Assembly (NCBI GenBank): GCA_002429385.1
Contig: DIZL01000005.1
Span: forward strand, 62,001-126,000
Source of the DNA: Prolixibacteraceae bacterium UBA6029
Lineage (GTDB): Bacteria; Bacteroidota; Bacteroidia; Bacteroidales; Prolixibacteraceae
Length of the DNA stretch: 64,000 nucleotides
Reading direction: 5' to 3'
Shown piece after piece: positions 16,982 through 25,553 of the stretch. The notes under the pieces are model-generated. The model saw only the letters and a program-made list of their open reading frames with translations. It was not told where the DNA came from and searched no databases. The position numbers and the translations under genes are program-made. Position 1 is the first letter of the stretch; each line of letters begins with the position of its first letter.

Positions 16982-18091
16982 ATGAAACAATTTATAGGCT
17001 TTCTCAGGAAAGAATTTTTACATATTTTTCGCGATCCACGAACAATGATCATTATTTTTGGGATTCCTGTCGTGCAGTTGATGTTATTCGGGAAAGTAAT
17101 CAGTACCGACATTCAGAATGCAAAAATAGCTATTCTCGATCAGTCGCATGACAATATTACGAGGAAGATTACCTCGAAACTGCTTTCGTCAGGCTATTTT
17201 GTTTTGGGTGAGGAATTGCTTCCCGGTGAGGATGTAGAATCTGTCTTCAGGCAAGGAAAGGTGAAAATGGTTGTCACCTTCGGACCTGAATTTGAGTACA
17301 ATCTGGAACGGGATGGAAAGGCTGATGTTCAACTGCTGGCTGATGCCTCTGATCCCAACACCGCAAGAATTCTGACAAATTATGCTTCGGGAATTATCAG
17401 TGACTATGTAAAAAAAGAAAAACTACAGAATATTCAGTTGCCCGACCAAATAAATGTTGAAGTAAGAATGCTTTATAACGAAGGCCTGAAAAGCGTGTAT
17501 ATGTTTGTGCCGGGTATTATGGCCATGATCCTGATGTTGATTTCATCCATGATGACATCAATCTCAATCAGCAAGGAAAAGGAGCTTGGAACCATGGAGG
17601 TTCTTCTCGCTTCGCCACTTAAACCCATTCAGATTGTTTTGGGTAAAGTAACACCTTATTTGCTGTTGTCATTTATCAATGCGCTGACCATTATCCTGCT
17701 GGGGGTATTTGTTTTTGGTGTGCCAATTAAAGGTAGTTTCTTCCTGTTGATGGGTGAGTCGTTTCTGTTTATTCTGATGGCACTCAGTCTGGGGATACTA
17801 ATTTCAACTGTTGCCCCAAACCAGATGGTAGCCATGTTTATTTCCTTACTAGGACTGATGCTGCCAACCATTTTGTTATCGGGATTCATATTCCCCATTC
17901 AGAATATGCCGCTTCCGTTGCGTATCGTCAGTAATATCCTTCCACCCCGGTGGTTCATTGTAATTATCAGGAATATCATGCTGAAAGGCACAGGAATCAT
18001 GTACATCTGGAAAGAAACTATGGTACTGATCTTTATGTCCTTTACGTTTATAGCATTGAGCATTAAAAACTTTAAAATCAGATTAGAGTAA
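16982..18091 (+). CDS. ABC-2 type permease (YbhS/YbhR-like), first
   Basis: 369 residues from the ATG at 16982; a GTG at 16940 would add 14 unlikely residues. One N-terminal membrane helix, a periplasmic domain of about 140 residues and five C-terminal helices, with KEKELGTMEVLLASPLKPIQIVLGK, the conserved ABC-2 coupling segment, and a PIQNMPLPLR stretch near the end. Paralogous to the next gene; the two probably form the membrane part of the pump. Confidence 0.9.
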   Translation: MKQFIGFLRKEFLHIFRDPRTMIIIFGIPVVQLMLFGKVISTDIQNAKIAILDQSHDNITRKITSKLLSSGYFVLGEELLPGEDVESVFRQGKVKMVVTFGPEFEYNLERDGKADVQLLADASDPNTARILTNYASGIISDYVKKEKLQNIQLPDQINVEVRMLYNEGLKSVYMFVPGIMAMILMLISSMMTSISISKEKELGTMEVLLASPLKPIQIVLGKVTPYLLLSFINALTIILLGVFVFGVPIKGSFFLLMGESFLFILMALSLGILISTVAPNQMVAMFISLLGLMLPTILLSGFIFPIQNMPLPLRIVSNILPPRWFIVIIRNIMLKGTGIMYIWKETMVLIFMSFTFIALSIKNFKIRLE

Positions 18092-18100
18092 TTTACGAAT

Positions 18101-18177
18101 AGACAATTGACTATTTACCATTTAAATACAGCGATAAATTGGGAAAATAGTAAATGGTAAATGCCCAAATAGTAAAT
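18101..18177. repeat. 7-bp phased inverted element between the permease genes
   Basis: Eleven heptads from AGACAAT to AGTAAAT. ATTTACCATTTA on the left is answered by TAAATGGTAAAT at 18151-18162, so the transcript could fold into a hairpin between the two permease genes. Confidence 0.5.
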
Positions 18178-18184
18178 AAAAAAG

Positions 18185-19303
18185 ATGAAAACACTATTTT
18201 ACGTCCTGCAAAAAGAGTTTATACAAGTTAAGCGAAACAAGGTCATGTTAAGGATGATCATCATGATTCCCATCATGCAAATGCTGGTTTTGGTTTTTGC
18301 AGCAACCTACGATTTGAAGAATGTCAATGTTTTTCTGGTCGATCAGGACCTGTCATCCACCTCACGTAAACTGGCTTCCAAAATAGATGCTTCTCCGTTT
18401 TTTACGATTAACAACACCTCATTTAATCCTGAAGACGGCGAAAACGAGATATTGAACAACAGGGATGACATGGTTTTAGTTATACCCAAAGGTTTTGAAC
18501 GCAACCTTATGCGTGAAGACAAAGCCAGCCTGCAACTTTTGGTTAATGCCATCGATGGACAGTCTGCACAGATTGGCTATTCCTATGCCGCCTCTGTAAT
18601 AGGAGGTTTCAACAAAAACATCATTGCCGATTGGAAAGGTCTGCCTGAGTTTAAGCCACCCTATCAAATAAATACAGTTTCGCGATTTTGGTACAACTCC
18701 GAACTCGAATACAAATGGTACATGGCTCCCGGCGTTCTGGCCCTTCTGGTAACACTAATCGGATTAAATCTATCCAGTACAAGTTTAGTAAAGGAAAAAG
18801 AAGATGGAACCATTGAACAGCTGAATGTGACTCCAATCCGTAAGATCCAGTTTCTTGCCGGGAAACTGATTCCATTTATCGTGATAGCGCTTTTTGATTT
18901 ATCTTTTGGTTTGTTCCTTGCCCGAATGGTTTTCAATCTGCCTATTGTTGGCAATCTGGGATTGGTTTTCGGATTTGGAGTGCTTTACCTGATTGGTATC
19001 CTGGGACTGGGTTTGTTTATTTCTACTGTTGCCGACACACAGCAGCAAGTGATGTTTGTGACCTTCTTCTTCATGATGATTTTCATCCTGATGAGTGGAA
19101 TTTTCACACCGGTTGAAAGCATGCCTCAGTGGGCTCAAACCATCGACCAGATTAATCCGGTGTACCATTTCATGCGGGTTTTGCGCATGGTAGTATTGAA
19201 AGGATCGCATTTTGGAGACCTGATCCACGAATTTGTAGCCCTTTGCATCCTGGGAGTTACCTTCCTGACACTGGCATTGAAGAGATATCGGAAAACCGCA
19301 TAA
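18185..19303 (+). CDS. ABC-2 type permease, second
   Basis: 372 residues with the same layout as the first permease: an N-terminal helix (VMLRMIIMIPIMQMLVLVFA), periplasmic domain, then five helices with KEKEDGTIEQLNVTPIRKIQFLAGK as coupling segment and GIFTPVESMPQWAQTI near the end. Last gene of the efflux operon; the two permeases, two ATPases, adaptor and TolC make a complete tripartite pump. Substrate unknown, perhaps drugs or amphiphiles as for YbhFSR. Confidence 0.9.
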   Translation: MKTLFYVLQKEFIQVKRNKVMLRMIIMIPIMQMLVLVFAATYDLKNVNVFLVDQDLSSTSRKLASKIDASPFFTINNTSFNPEDGENEILNNRDDMVLVIPKGFERNLMREDKASLQLLVNAIDGQSAQIGYSYAASVIGGFNKNIIADWKGLPEFKPPYQINTVSRFWYNSELEYKWYMAPGVLALLVTLIGLNLSSTSLVKEKEDGTIEQLNVTPIRKIQFLAGKLIPFIVIALFDLSFGLFLARMVFNLPIVGNLGLVFGFGVLYLIGILGLGLFISTVADTQQQVMFVTFFFMMIFILMSGIFTPVESMPQWAQTIDQINPVYHFMRVLRMVVLKGSHFGDLIHEFVALCILGVTFLTLALKRYRKTA

Positions 19304-19330
19304 AGTTAAGTCAAGGGAAAATAGATGCTA

Positions 19331-19648
19331 TTAATTTATTTCTAAACCTTCCTTCTTAACTATTTCAATAATAGGGGAAGAATCGTCAGATTGAAATCGT
19401 TTCCTACCAATTGCAATTGGCTCGATACGTAAATCGATTCTGAATTTTGGGGACCAAGGTTTTGATAAAATTGTATCATCATCCGTATCAAAAGTATCAG
19501 AAACCAGCATCACATCAATATCACTATTTTCGTTAGCCTGATTACGGGCATAACTACCAAATAAATATGCTTTAAAGATAATAATTCCACCATTATTCAG
19601 GTTTGCAACATATTGGCGAACAATATTTATAACATCTTTTTGAAGCAT
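19331..19648 (-). CDS. MNT-type minimal nucleotidyltransferase
   Basis: 105 residues. GSYARNQANENSDIDVML is the GSxARx...SDxDv signature of DNA-polymerase-beta-like minimal nucleotidyltransferases, and a third acidic residue follows in RIDLRIEP. In characterised MNT/HEPN pairs this protein is the antitoxin that AMPylates the HEPN partner. Its start lies inside the end of the HEPN gene (22-bp overlap), so translation is coupled. Confidence 0.85.
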   Translation of the reverse strand: MLQKDVINIVRQYVANLNNGGIIIFKAYLFGSYARNQANENSDIDVMLVSDTFDTDDDTILSKPWSPKFRIDLRIEPIAIGRKRFQSDDSSPIIEIVKKEGLEIN

Positions 19649-20007
19649 TGATACAAATCTTTAGTGAGGTAAAGATACTCATTAATTTTTTTCTGAGAAG
19701 GAACTTTAGGGTAATAGTCAGGATATCGTCCTTCCAACTGATATTTCATTAATATTTGCATAATCACAGAATGTGGTTCCTCAATTTTAATTTCAGCAAG
19801 ATTGGCAAGATAAAACAAATCATGAACTCTGGGTGGAATATCTTTAATATGCCTAACAATCAGAGCCTTAATTATTTTCTCAATACACAAATGGCAAAAA
19901 AACATTCCCTCAACATGCTTACCTGATGTAATAAGAATTGAAGCAGTATCAATATCGCTTTCTGCAGTTTTTTGCCAATAATCTATTTGCTTGTCAATGT
20001 TTATCAT
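19627..20007 (-). CDS. HEPN-domain protein, partner of the MNT protein
   Basis: 126 residues, all-helical HEPN fold (PF05168 type): HVEGMFFCHLCIEKIIKALIVRH and PPRVHDLFYLANLAEI are the family's conserved helices. The RNase motif RX4-6H of toxic HEPN proteins is not apparent, so activity is uncertain. It is encoded before and overlaps the nucleotidyltransferase gene. No promoter was identified in the ~200 bp before it. Confidence 0.82.
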   Translation of the reverse strand: MINIDKQIDYWQKTAESDIDTASILITSGKHVEGMFFCHLCIEKIIKALIVRHIKDIPPRVHDLFYLANLAEIKIEEPHSVIMQILMKYQLEGRYPDYYPKVPSQKKINEYLYLTKDLYQCFKKML

Positions 20008-20179
20008 TACTTCAGAGGTAAAACATTTCGCTAAATTTAGTTATTTCATCTTTCATTTCAAATCTAAAGCTAACCGGATTTCGCAATTGCCCCGAATTAA
20101 AAATTGCATATCCAGTTTAAACTGGTATAATGAATAACTGGCTTCGCTTACTGCATCAATTATTCCGTTTTCGTTATTA

Positions 20180-20211
20180 ATTGGGGATGAGTTTTTGTTT
20201 TTATACTTTTG
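20180..20211 (+). promoter_or_regulatory. Promoter of the PafA-like gene
   Basis: ATTG (20180-20183, one mismatch to TTTG), 20-base spacer, TACTTTTG (20204-20211). The ATG at 20233 would then have a leader of about 15 bases, which favours it over the in-frame TTG at 20209 that lies inside the promoter. Confidence 0.5.
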
Positions 20212-20232
20212 CCACAACAATTTTCGCCAACC

Positions 20233-21876
20233 ATGACAAAACTAGATATTACGGGTGTTTTCATATTAATGACATTCTTTTGGGGAAATTCCCTTACTGC
20301 ACAAAATATAAAAAATAGTGATGCAGGTATTCCAAAACTGGTTTTGGTGCTATCAATCGATCAGATGCGCACCGACTATATTTCCCGTTACTGGAATAAA
20401 TTTCAGGCTGGAGGATTTAAACGATTAGTTAACGAAGGTGCGGTTTGCAGCGATGCACAGCTCGACCTGCACGTTCAGAAAATATCAACCGGCACTGCAA
20501 CACTGTTTACAGGCGTTTACCCGGCCACGAATGGCATAATCAGTGACAGTTGGTACGACCGACTGAAGAAAAAAGAAATCAACTGCATTGCGGATGATTA
20601 TTATATCACCGTAGGAAGCGATTCCAAAGAGGGCGAAAGATCGGCGACCAAATTACTGTCTCCAACGATCGGCGACCTCATCAAAATCAACACCCGGAAT
20701 AAATCAAAAGTGTTCAGTGTTGCACTAAATGATGTTAGCGCTGTACTTTCAGCTGGACATGCCGCTAATGGTGCTTACTGGTTTGATACTCAAAATGGTA
20801 ATATGATTTCAAGCTCATATTATGTTAGTACTTTCCCTGAATGGGTGCGGCAGTTCAATGAAATTGGTTATGCAAAAACCTACTCCGAGCGCGACTGGAC
20901 GACCTTGCTGCCCATTAAAAGCTATGAGGAAAGTGAGGCTGATGATTACATTCTTGAAAAAGGCTATTACAACAAGTGGAATACATTTCCTTATAACCTG
21001 AGAAAAATAAAGGAAAATGCAGGAAGCTATAAATTTCTGAAAACTACACCCTATGGGAACACCATCATCAAGGATTTTGCCATGCAACTCATCAAGTCTG
21101 AAAGTCTTGGTGCGGACGAATTTCCTGATTTTCTGACCCTCACATTTTCTTCAATGGATTATGAAAATAACTCATTTGGCCCTGCCTCGGTTGAAATGGA
21201 GGATACGTATTTGCGTATGGATCAGGATATTGCTACCATACTTGATTTCACGGATAAGATCCTGGGAAGAGAAAACACTCTGGTTGTACTGACATCGACC
21301 TGTTCTTCCAACTATCCGGTTGATTACATGAAGGAAGAATTTCATATGCCAGTTGGAACTTTTTCACCCGAGAGTGCGATTGCCCTTTTGAAATCTTATC
21401 TGAACATTACATACGGACAAGGCGACTGGCTTGAGTTCATTGGCGATCAGCAGCTCTATTTTGACCGCGATTTGCTCGAAAAGAGAAATGTATCGCTGGA
21501 GGCTATACAAACCAAAACAGCCAATTTTATTAATCAATTCGAAGGAATAAAAATTGCACTGCCGTCCACTTCATTCGAGCAGGGGGATTATGCCAAAGGG
21601 CAACTGGCCGTAATTGCAAACTCCTACAACTTCAAGCGTTCGGGCGATGTGTTATACCAACTCGAGGATGGATGGCAACCAGTGTATAAATATCAGCGAA
21701 CCATATACAACGACAATTCAAATATCCCGTTTATCATGATGGGCAATTTGGTGAAGCATACACAAATCCGAAGCAAAATAACAGGCGAAGACATGGTTCC
21801 GACTATCCTTGAAATCTTACATATCCCGATCCCTGATCATTGTTCGGGAAGCATTCTGGAAGAAGTTTTGAAGTAA
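20233..21876 (+). CDS. PafA-like alkaline-phosphatase-fold protein, catalytic residues lost
   Basis: 547 residues with a signal peptide (VFILMTFFWGNSLTAQ). The whole length follows the PafA-type alkaline phosphatase of Bacteroidota: SIDQMRTDYISRYW, FTGVYPATNGIISDSWYD, SAGHAANGAYWFD, a VEMEDTYLRMDQDIA helix and a KRSGDVLYQLEDGW segment. But the active site is gone. Against PafA, the nucleophile Thr79 falls on Ile84, Asn100 on Asp105, Lys162/Arg164 on Asn166/Val168; the Asp-His zinc pair is Thr356-Cys357, and His309 is Asn313. Only Asp43 and Asp309 of the metal ligands remain. Probably exported and without phosphatase activity; role unknown. Alignment was done by eye. Confidence 0.8.
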   Translation: MTKLDITGVFILMTFFWGNSLTAQNIKNSDAGIPKLVLVLSIDQMRTDYISRYWNKFQAGGFKRLVNEGAVCSDAQLDLHVQKISTGTATLFTGVYPATNGIISDSWYDRLKKKEINCIADDYYITVGSDSKEGERSATKLLSPTIGDLIKINTRNKSKVFSVALNDVSAVLSAGHAANGAYWFDTQNGNMISSSYYVSTFPEWVRQFNEIGYAKTYSERDWTTLLPIKSYEESEADDYILEKGYYNKWNTFPYNLRKIKENAGSYKFLKTTPYGNTIIKDFAMQLIKSESLGADEFPDFLTLTFSSMDYENNSFGPASVEMEDTYLRMDQDIATILDFTDKILGRENTLVVLTSTCSSNYPVDYMKEEFHMPVGTFSPESAIALLKSYLNITYGQGDWLEFIGDQQLYFDRDLLEKRNVSLEAIQTKTANFINQFEGIKIALPSTSFEQGDYAKGQLAVIANSYNFKRSGDVLYQLEDGWQPVYKYQRTIYNDNSNIPFIMMGNLVKHTQIRSKITGEDMVPTILEILHIPIPDHCSGSILEEVLK

Positions 21877-21927
21877 AGAAATAACCAATGTTAAAAACTG
21901 TTATCTTTAACCGAAAATTTCTTCACA

Positions 21928-22272
21928 ATGGGCAATGACTGGAAAGAACGGCTGGGAACAGTATATTCAACTAACCCTGATTTTCAATTCGAATCCAATA
22001 CTGAATCAGAGGCAGCTACGTTGCCCGCACAACAGCAGAATCTGCGCATACAGCTTGACCGTAAGCAACGAAAAGGGAAGAATGTCACCCTGATTTCAGG
22101 ATTTGTGGGAAAAGATGACGATTTGAAGGAATTAGCCAAATTACTAAAGACTAAATGTGGTGTTGGAGGATCAGCTAAAGAAGGAGAAATACTGATTCAG
22201 GGTGATTTTTGCAACAAGGTCATCGATATTCTGAAGAGCGGGAATTACAAGGTCAAGCGTTCCGGAGGATAA
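21928..22272 (+). CDS. SUI1/YciH-family translation initiation factor homologue
   Basis: 114 residues. After a ~35-residue unstructured N-terminus comes an eIF1/SUI1 domain: LRIQLDRKQRKGKNVTLISGF, LAKLLKTKCGVGGSAKEGEIL and IQGDFCNKVIDIL. In bacteria these proteins are non-essential and thought to act on initiation fidelity. A TATCTTTA sequence about 20 bp before the ATG resembles the -7 promoter box. Stand-alone. Confidence 0.9.
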   Translation: MGNDWKERLGTVYSTNPDFQFESNTESEAATLPAQQQNLRIQLDRKQRKGKNVTLISGFVGKDDDLKELAKLLKTKCGVGGSAKEGEILIQGDFCNKVIDILKSGNYKVKRSGG

Positions 22273-22368
22273 CAATACAGCCGGGTTATAGAATCGGGAG
22301 AAAGTGGAGGATGAGAATCAAATAGAATGAGAACCAAATATTGACACTCTATAAAAACCTTTTCGCGT

Positions 22369-23076
22369 ATGCTCAAACATTACAAAACGATTGGAATGAT
22401 AGGGGGAATCGCCCCGGCTTCAACAGTTGATTATTACAATAGAATAATTTCCCGGTTTCAGGAAAGAACCGGTCAGCGTGAATATCCATCCATCCTGATC
22501 AACAGTATCAACATGACTCATATGGTGGATCTGATTTCAAATGATCAGTTGGATGAATTGGTTGACTACCTGTCTGAAGAGATTTATGTCCTGGAGAAAG
22601 CGGGAGCCAAAGTAATCTTTATGGCTTCAAATACTCCCCACCTTGTTTTCGAATCTCTTGTCAAACGCATAAAGACAAAGATGGTTAGCATTGTAGATGC
22701 TACAATTTCTTATGCTCAAGCAAAAGGCTTTGTACGGCTCGGCCTGTTTGGAACCATCTCAACCATGGAAGGTGATTTTTTTCAGGACGGATTTGAAGCT
22801 GCCGGAATGGAAATCATTACCCCTATGCCTGATGAGCGAAAATACATTCATAAAATCTATATGGAAGAATTGGCCAGAGGACGTTATCTTCCCGAGACAA
22901 AGAGTCACCTCTTGTCGATTGCCAAACGAATGTATAATGAAGGCCAGATCGATAGTTTAATTCTTGGAGGAACTGAATTGCCCCTTATCCTGAAAGCCAG
23001 CGATATGGAAGACATTGAAATGCTGAATACCACCAAGATTCACGTCGAACGAATCCTGGATGCTATATTGGGCTGA
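22369..23076 (+). CDS. Aspartate/glutamate racemase family protein without cysteines
   Basis: 235 residues with the family outline: TIGMIGGIAPASTVDYYNRI at the start, FMASNTPHLVF in the middle and LILGGTELPLIL near the end. In working cofactor-independent racemases the middle and last motifs carry the two catalytic cysteines (xxCNTxH and LGCTE); here they are Ser87 and Gly201, and the protein has no cysteine at all. So the two-base thiol mechanism cannot operate and a racemase annotation would be misleading. It may use Ser/Asp chemistry on another substrate. Solitary gene. Confidence 0.88.
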   Translation: MLKHYKTIGMIGGIAPASTVDYYNRIISRFQERTGQREYPSILINSINMTHMVDLISNDQLDELVDYLSEEIYVLEKAGAKVIFMASNTPHLVFESLVKRIKTKMVSIVDATISYAQAKGFVRLGLFGTISTMEGDFFQDGFEAAGMEIITPMPDERKYIHKIYMEELARGRYLPETKSHLLSIAKRMYNEGQIDSLILGGTELPLILKASDMEDIEMLNTTKIHVERILDAILG

Positions 23077-23142
23077 TTGACCCTGCTCATTTAGTATCAT
23101 CAGTTCAGTTGAAAAACTGAAAAATCTGATTTAAAGCCATTC

Positions 23143-24276
23143 ATGATAAAAATAAAAGGTGTTGCCTACCTGACCGTCCTTCTTCTGCTCACCGCTTCTT
23201 GCGGGAATCTATCAAAAATCAGTAAGGTAGGCCTTCCTGAGGCCGATGATTATAAGCTTTTTGCGAGCCGGAAGATAGAAACAGGACCTGAAACCTTTCA
23301 TTTCTTTAAGGCTGACCATGACTTGAAGCTGGGTGAAACCATAGAGGTTGACAGCCGGAAAATGGATGCTGGCGATCAGAAACTTGATTTATTCCTGAAA
23401 GATCACAAAACATTGTCGTTCCTGATTATCCGCAACGACACCATTATCCATGAGTATTTTGATGAGTCAAAAAAGGACTCCAGTATTGTAACTTCTTTTT
23501 CGGTGGCCAAGGCCTTCATCTCAGCCCTAATTGGAATAGCCATTTCGGAAGGGAAAATTCCGGGAACCGGTACCAGCATAACCCGGTTCTTTCCTGAACT
23601 AACCGATCAGGGTTTCGATCAGGTCACTATCGATCACCTGCTCGACCATACTTCGGGCATCCATTACAGGGAAAGTAAGAATCATGTGGGCGGAAACCTT
23701 GAATTTTACTGGGGAACCGAACTTTCAAAGGATATCTTCAATATTCATCCCGTCTTCCCTCCCGGAGAGCATTTCGAATACAGCAACATCAATACCCAGC
23801 TCCTGGCGATGATCCTGCAAAGGGCTACCGGTATGAACATTTCAGAATACCTGCAGGAAAAAATATGGAAACCCATTGGCATGGAATATCCCGCTTCGTG
23901 GAGTTTAAGCAGCAAGGAAAACTATGGCATCGAAAAAGCCTTTTGTTGCCTGAATGCACGCACGGTTGACTTCGCTAAATTTGGCCGTTTATATTTGAAT
24001 CACGGGAATTGGAACGGGAAACAAATCATTCCTGAATCGTGGATTAATCAAAGCCTGCAATCGTCCAAAGCCAACGGGCAAAGACTTACCTACCATTATA
24101 ACTGGGGTATTGGCCCTAAAAAATACGGAAGCTTCTATGCAATTGGTCTATATGGCCAGTTCATCTACATGTATCCCGAAAAAAATGTAATTATTGTTCG
24201 TTTTGGAAAAGCAAGTCTGGCCTATAATCCGCCCTTTTTATACCACACTTTGCTTCAAATTTGCGACCAGCTTTAA
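23143..24276 (+). CDS. Serine beta-lactamase-like hydrolase, lipoprotein
   Basis: 377 residues. Lipobox LLTASC (Cys20) marks it as a lipoprotein. Beta-lactamase/class C fold: FSVAKAF holds the SxxK catalytic pair, YSN (in FEYSNINTQLL) the second motif, LLDHTSGIHY the typical following loop, and GLYGQFIYMYPE the C-terminal strand. Such proteins are often esterases or DD-peptidases rather than true beta-lactamases. It overlaps the convergent phosphatase gene by 4 bp. Confidence 0.87.
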   Translation: MIKIKGVAYLTVLLLLTASCGNLSKISKVGLPEADDYKLFASRKIETGPETFHFFKADHDLKLGETIEVDSRKMDAGDQKLDLFLKDHKTLSFLIIRNDTIIHEYFDESKKDSSIVTSFSVAKAFISALIGIAISEGKIPGTGTSITRFFPELTDQGFDQVTIDHLLDHTSGIHYRESKNHVGGNLEFYWGTELSKDIFNIHPVFPPGEHFEYSNINTQLLAMILQRATGMNISEYLQEKIWKPIGMEYPASWSLSSKENYGIEKAFCCLNARTVDFAKFGRLYLNHGNWNGKQIIPESWINQSLQSSKANGQRLTYHYNWGIGPKKYGSFYAIGLYGQFIYMYPEKNVIIVRFGKASLAYNPPFLYHTLLQICDQL

Positions 24277-24749
24277 AAAGAGTCATTCTGAAGTTTATTG
24301 ATCAGCCCCTCACAGGCATCTTCCAGGATATCCAGAACCAGTTCAAAGCCGCCAGCTCCTCCGTAATAAGGATCTGGTACTGAATCATATTTCATGTTCT
24401 GACAGAAGTCGGTCATCAAAAATATGTTCTTGCGGTCATTTTCATTTCTGGCCATAGCTTTCAAGTCACGGATATTCTGACGATCCATCCCGATGATGTA
24501 ATCAAAACGGTCGAAATCCCGCTCCGGATCGACAGGCCTTGAAATGCTGGTCAGTCGATAGCCTCGCTTTTGTGCAAACTGTTTCATTCGATAGTCCGCC
24601 TGATCACCGGAATGGTATGCTGCCGTTCCCGCCGAATCGCATTGCAACTCACCCTCAAGCCCATTTTTCACAATCAAGGCATTGAATATGGCCTCTGCAC
24701 TGGGACTCCTGCAAATATTACCAAGACAAACAAAAAGTACCTGTTCCAT
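24273..24749 (-). CDS. Low-molecular-weight protein tyrosine phosphatase
   Basis: 158 residues, typical length. VCLGNICRSPSAE (about residues 6-18) is the CX5R(S/T) phosphate loop with the nucleophile Cys and Arg; DPYYGG near residue 127 carries the general-acid Asp. It dephosphorylates protein tyrosines or small phosphates in the cytosol. Overlaps the end of the convergent hydrolase gene by 4 bp. Confidence 0.93.
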   Translation of the reverse strand: MEQVLFVCLGNICRSPSAEAIFNALIVKNGLEGELQCDSAGTAAYHSGDQADYRMKQFAQKRGYRLTSISRPVDPERDFDRFDYIIGMDRQNIRDLKAMARNENDRKNIFLMTDFCQNMKYDSVPDPYYGGAGGFELVLDILEDACEGLINKLQNDSF

Positions 24750-24759
24750 TTTAGAAGGA

Positions 24760-24790
24760 CAAAAGTATAAGATAATTTCCTACTGGCAAG
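24760..24790 (-). promoter_or_regulatory. Promoter of the phosphatase gene
   Basis: Minus strand: CTTG (24790-24787), 19-base spacer, TACTTTTG (24767-24760), matching TTTG/TAnnTTTG with one mismatch, 10 bases before the ATG. Confidence 0.5.
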
Positions 24791-24997
24791 ACAATACAAT
24801 TCTCTAACAGGGGAATCGTTTCTGACCTTTAAGAACTTATTCTCATTCTCTTTAACAACCATTCAGAGCAGCATTATGTCTTTACCCATTTCCCAATTCT
24901 ATAAATAACTGCTCCATTATGTGTTTTTCTCCCACGAAGTTACTATCTTTATACTTCAAATGAGCTTATGCCAAAGTCTGGCGAAATGATTCAGGAA

Positions 24998-25286
24998 TGA
25001 ACCCTTTGGCTCAGGACACCAATTCTCTCTCCATTCAGAAGTTTTTCAGAAAAGCCATGAACCTGCTTTCGAGCTACACGGAATGTATCCGGGTAGGGAT
25101 TGCGTCGTATTTGCTTCGGATAAATTGATCTATGATTGATTTGCAACTGTACTAAGATTTCGATTTTAGTATAGTTATAGATCAATAATAGTACAGATAT
25201 AGCGAAGGAATACCCTTTCGTTCCCCTCCCTAACCCTACCCGAACCCGGTCCGGTTCAGGATGAATGCTCACGAATCTCACAGGAA
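24998..25286 (-). repeat. Dispersed ~290-bp intergenic repeat, copy 2
   Basis: Reverse-complement match to 9863-10150. The core (GGGAGGGGAACGAAAGGG and the hairpin region) is nearly identical; the outer parts differ more. It occupies the centre of an 800-bp gap without genes between the phosphatase gene and pdxA; nothing else was recognised in that gap apart from promoter elements at each end. Confidence 0.85.
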
Positions 25287-25481
25287 TTAACAGGAATTCC
25301 AAAGTGTTGGCCTTTTTTTGACAATTAAGCCTCTGATCAGGACACAAATCATGGGCCCTAAAGCATTAATGCTATCGAATAATCAGTTACAGAACCGTAT
25401 ATTCGTCTGATTTAGTAGGCATGTTCTATCAGAACTTCAAAAAACAAATAATTTACGGACGAAAAAGTTTAAATATTAAAT

Positions 25482-25545
25482 TAAATTTGCACAACAATAA
25501 ATAGGACTTTGTAATATCATTGTCAACAAATCTATTTCAACAAGG
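25482..25545 (+). promoter_or_regulatory. pdxA promoter element and ribosome binding site
   Basis: TAAATTTG (25482-25489) fits the -7 consensus. AAGGAG at 25540-25545 is a clear Shine-Dalgarno site 8 bases before the pdxA ATG, one of few in the window. Confidence 0.5.
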
Positions 25546-25553
25546 AGATCAGT

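Noticed and set aside
24991..25347. 118-codon open frame on the minus strand across repeat copy 2
   Set aside because: The other copy of the repeat (9863-10150) has stops and shifts in this frame, so the frame is not conserved; the element is non-coding.
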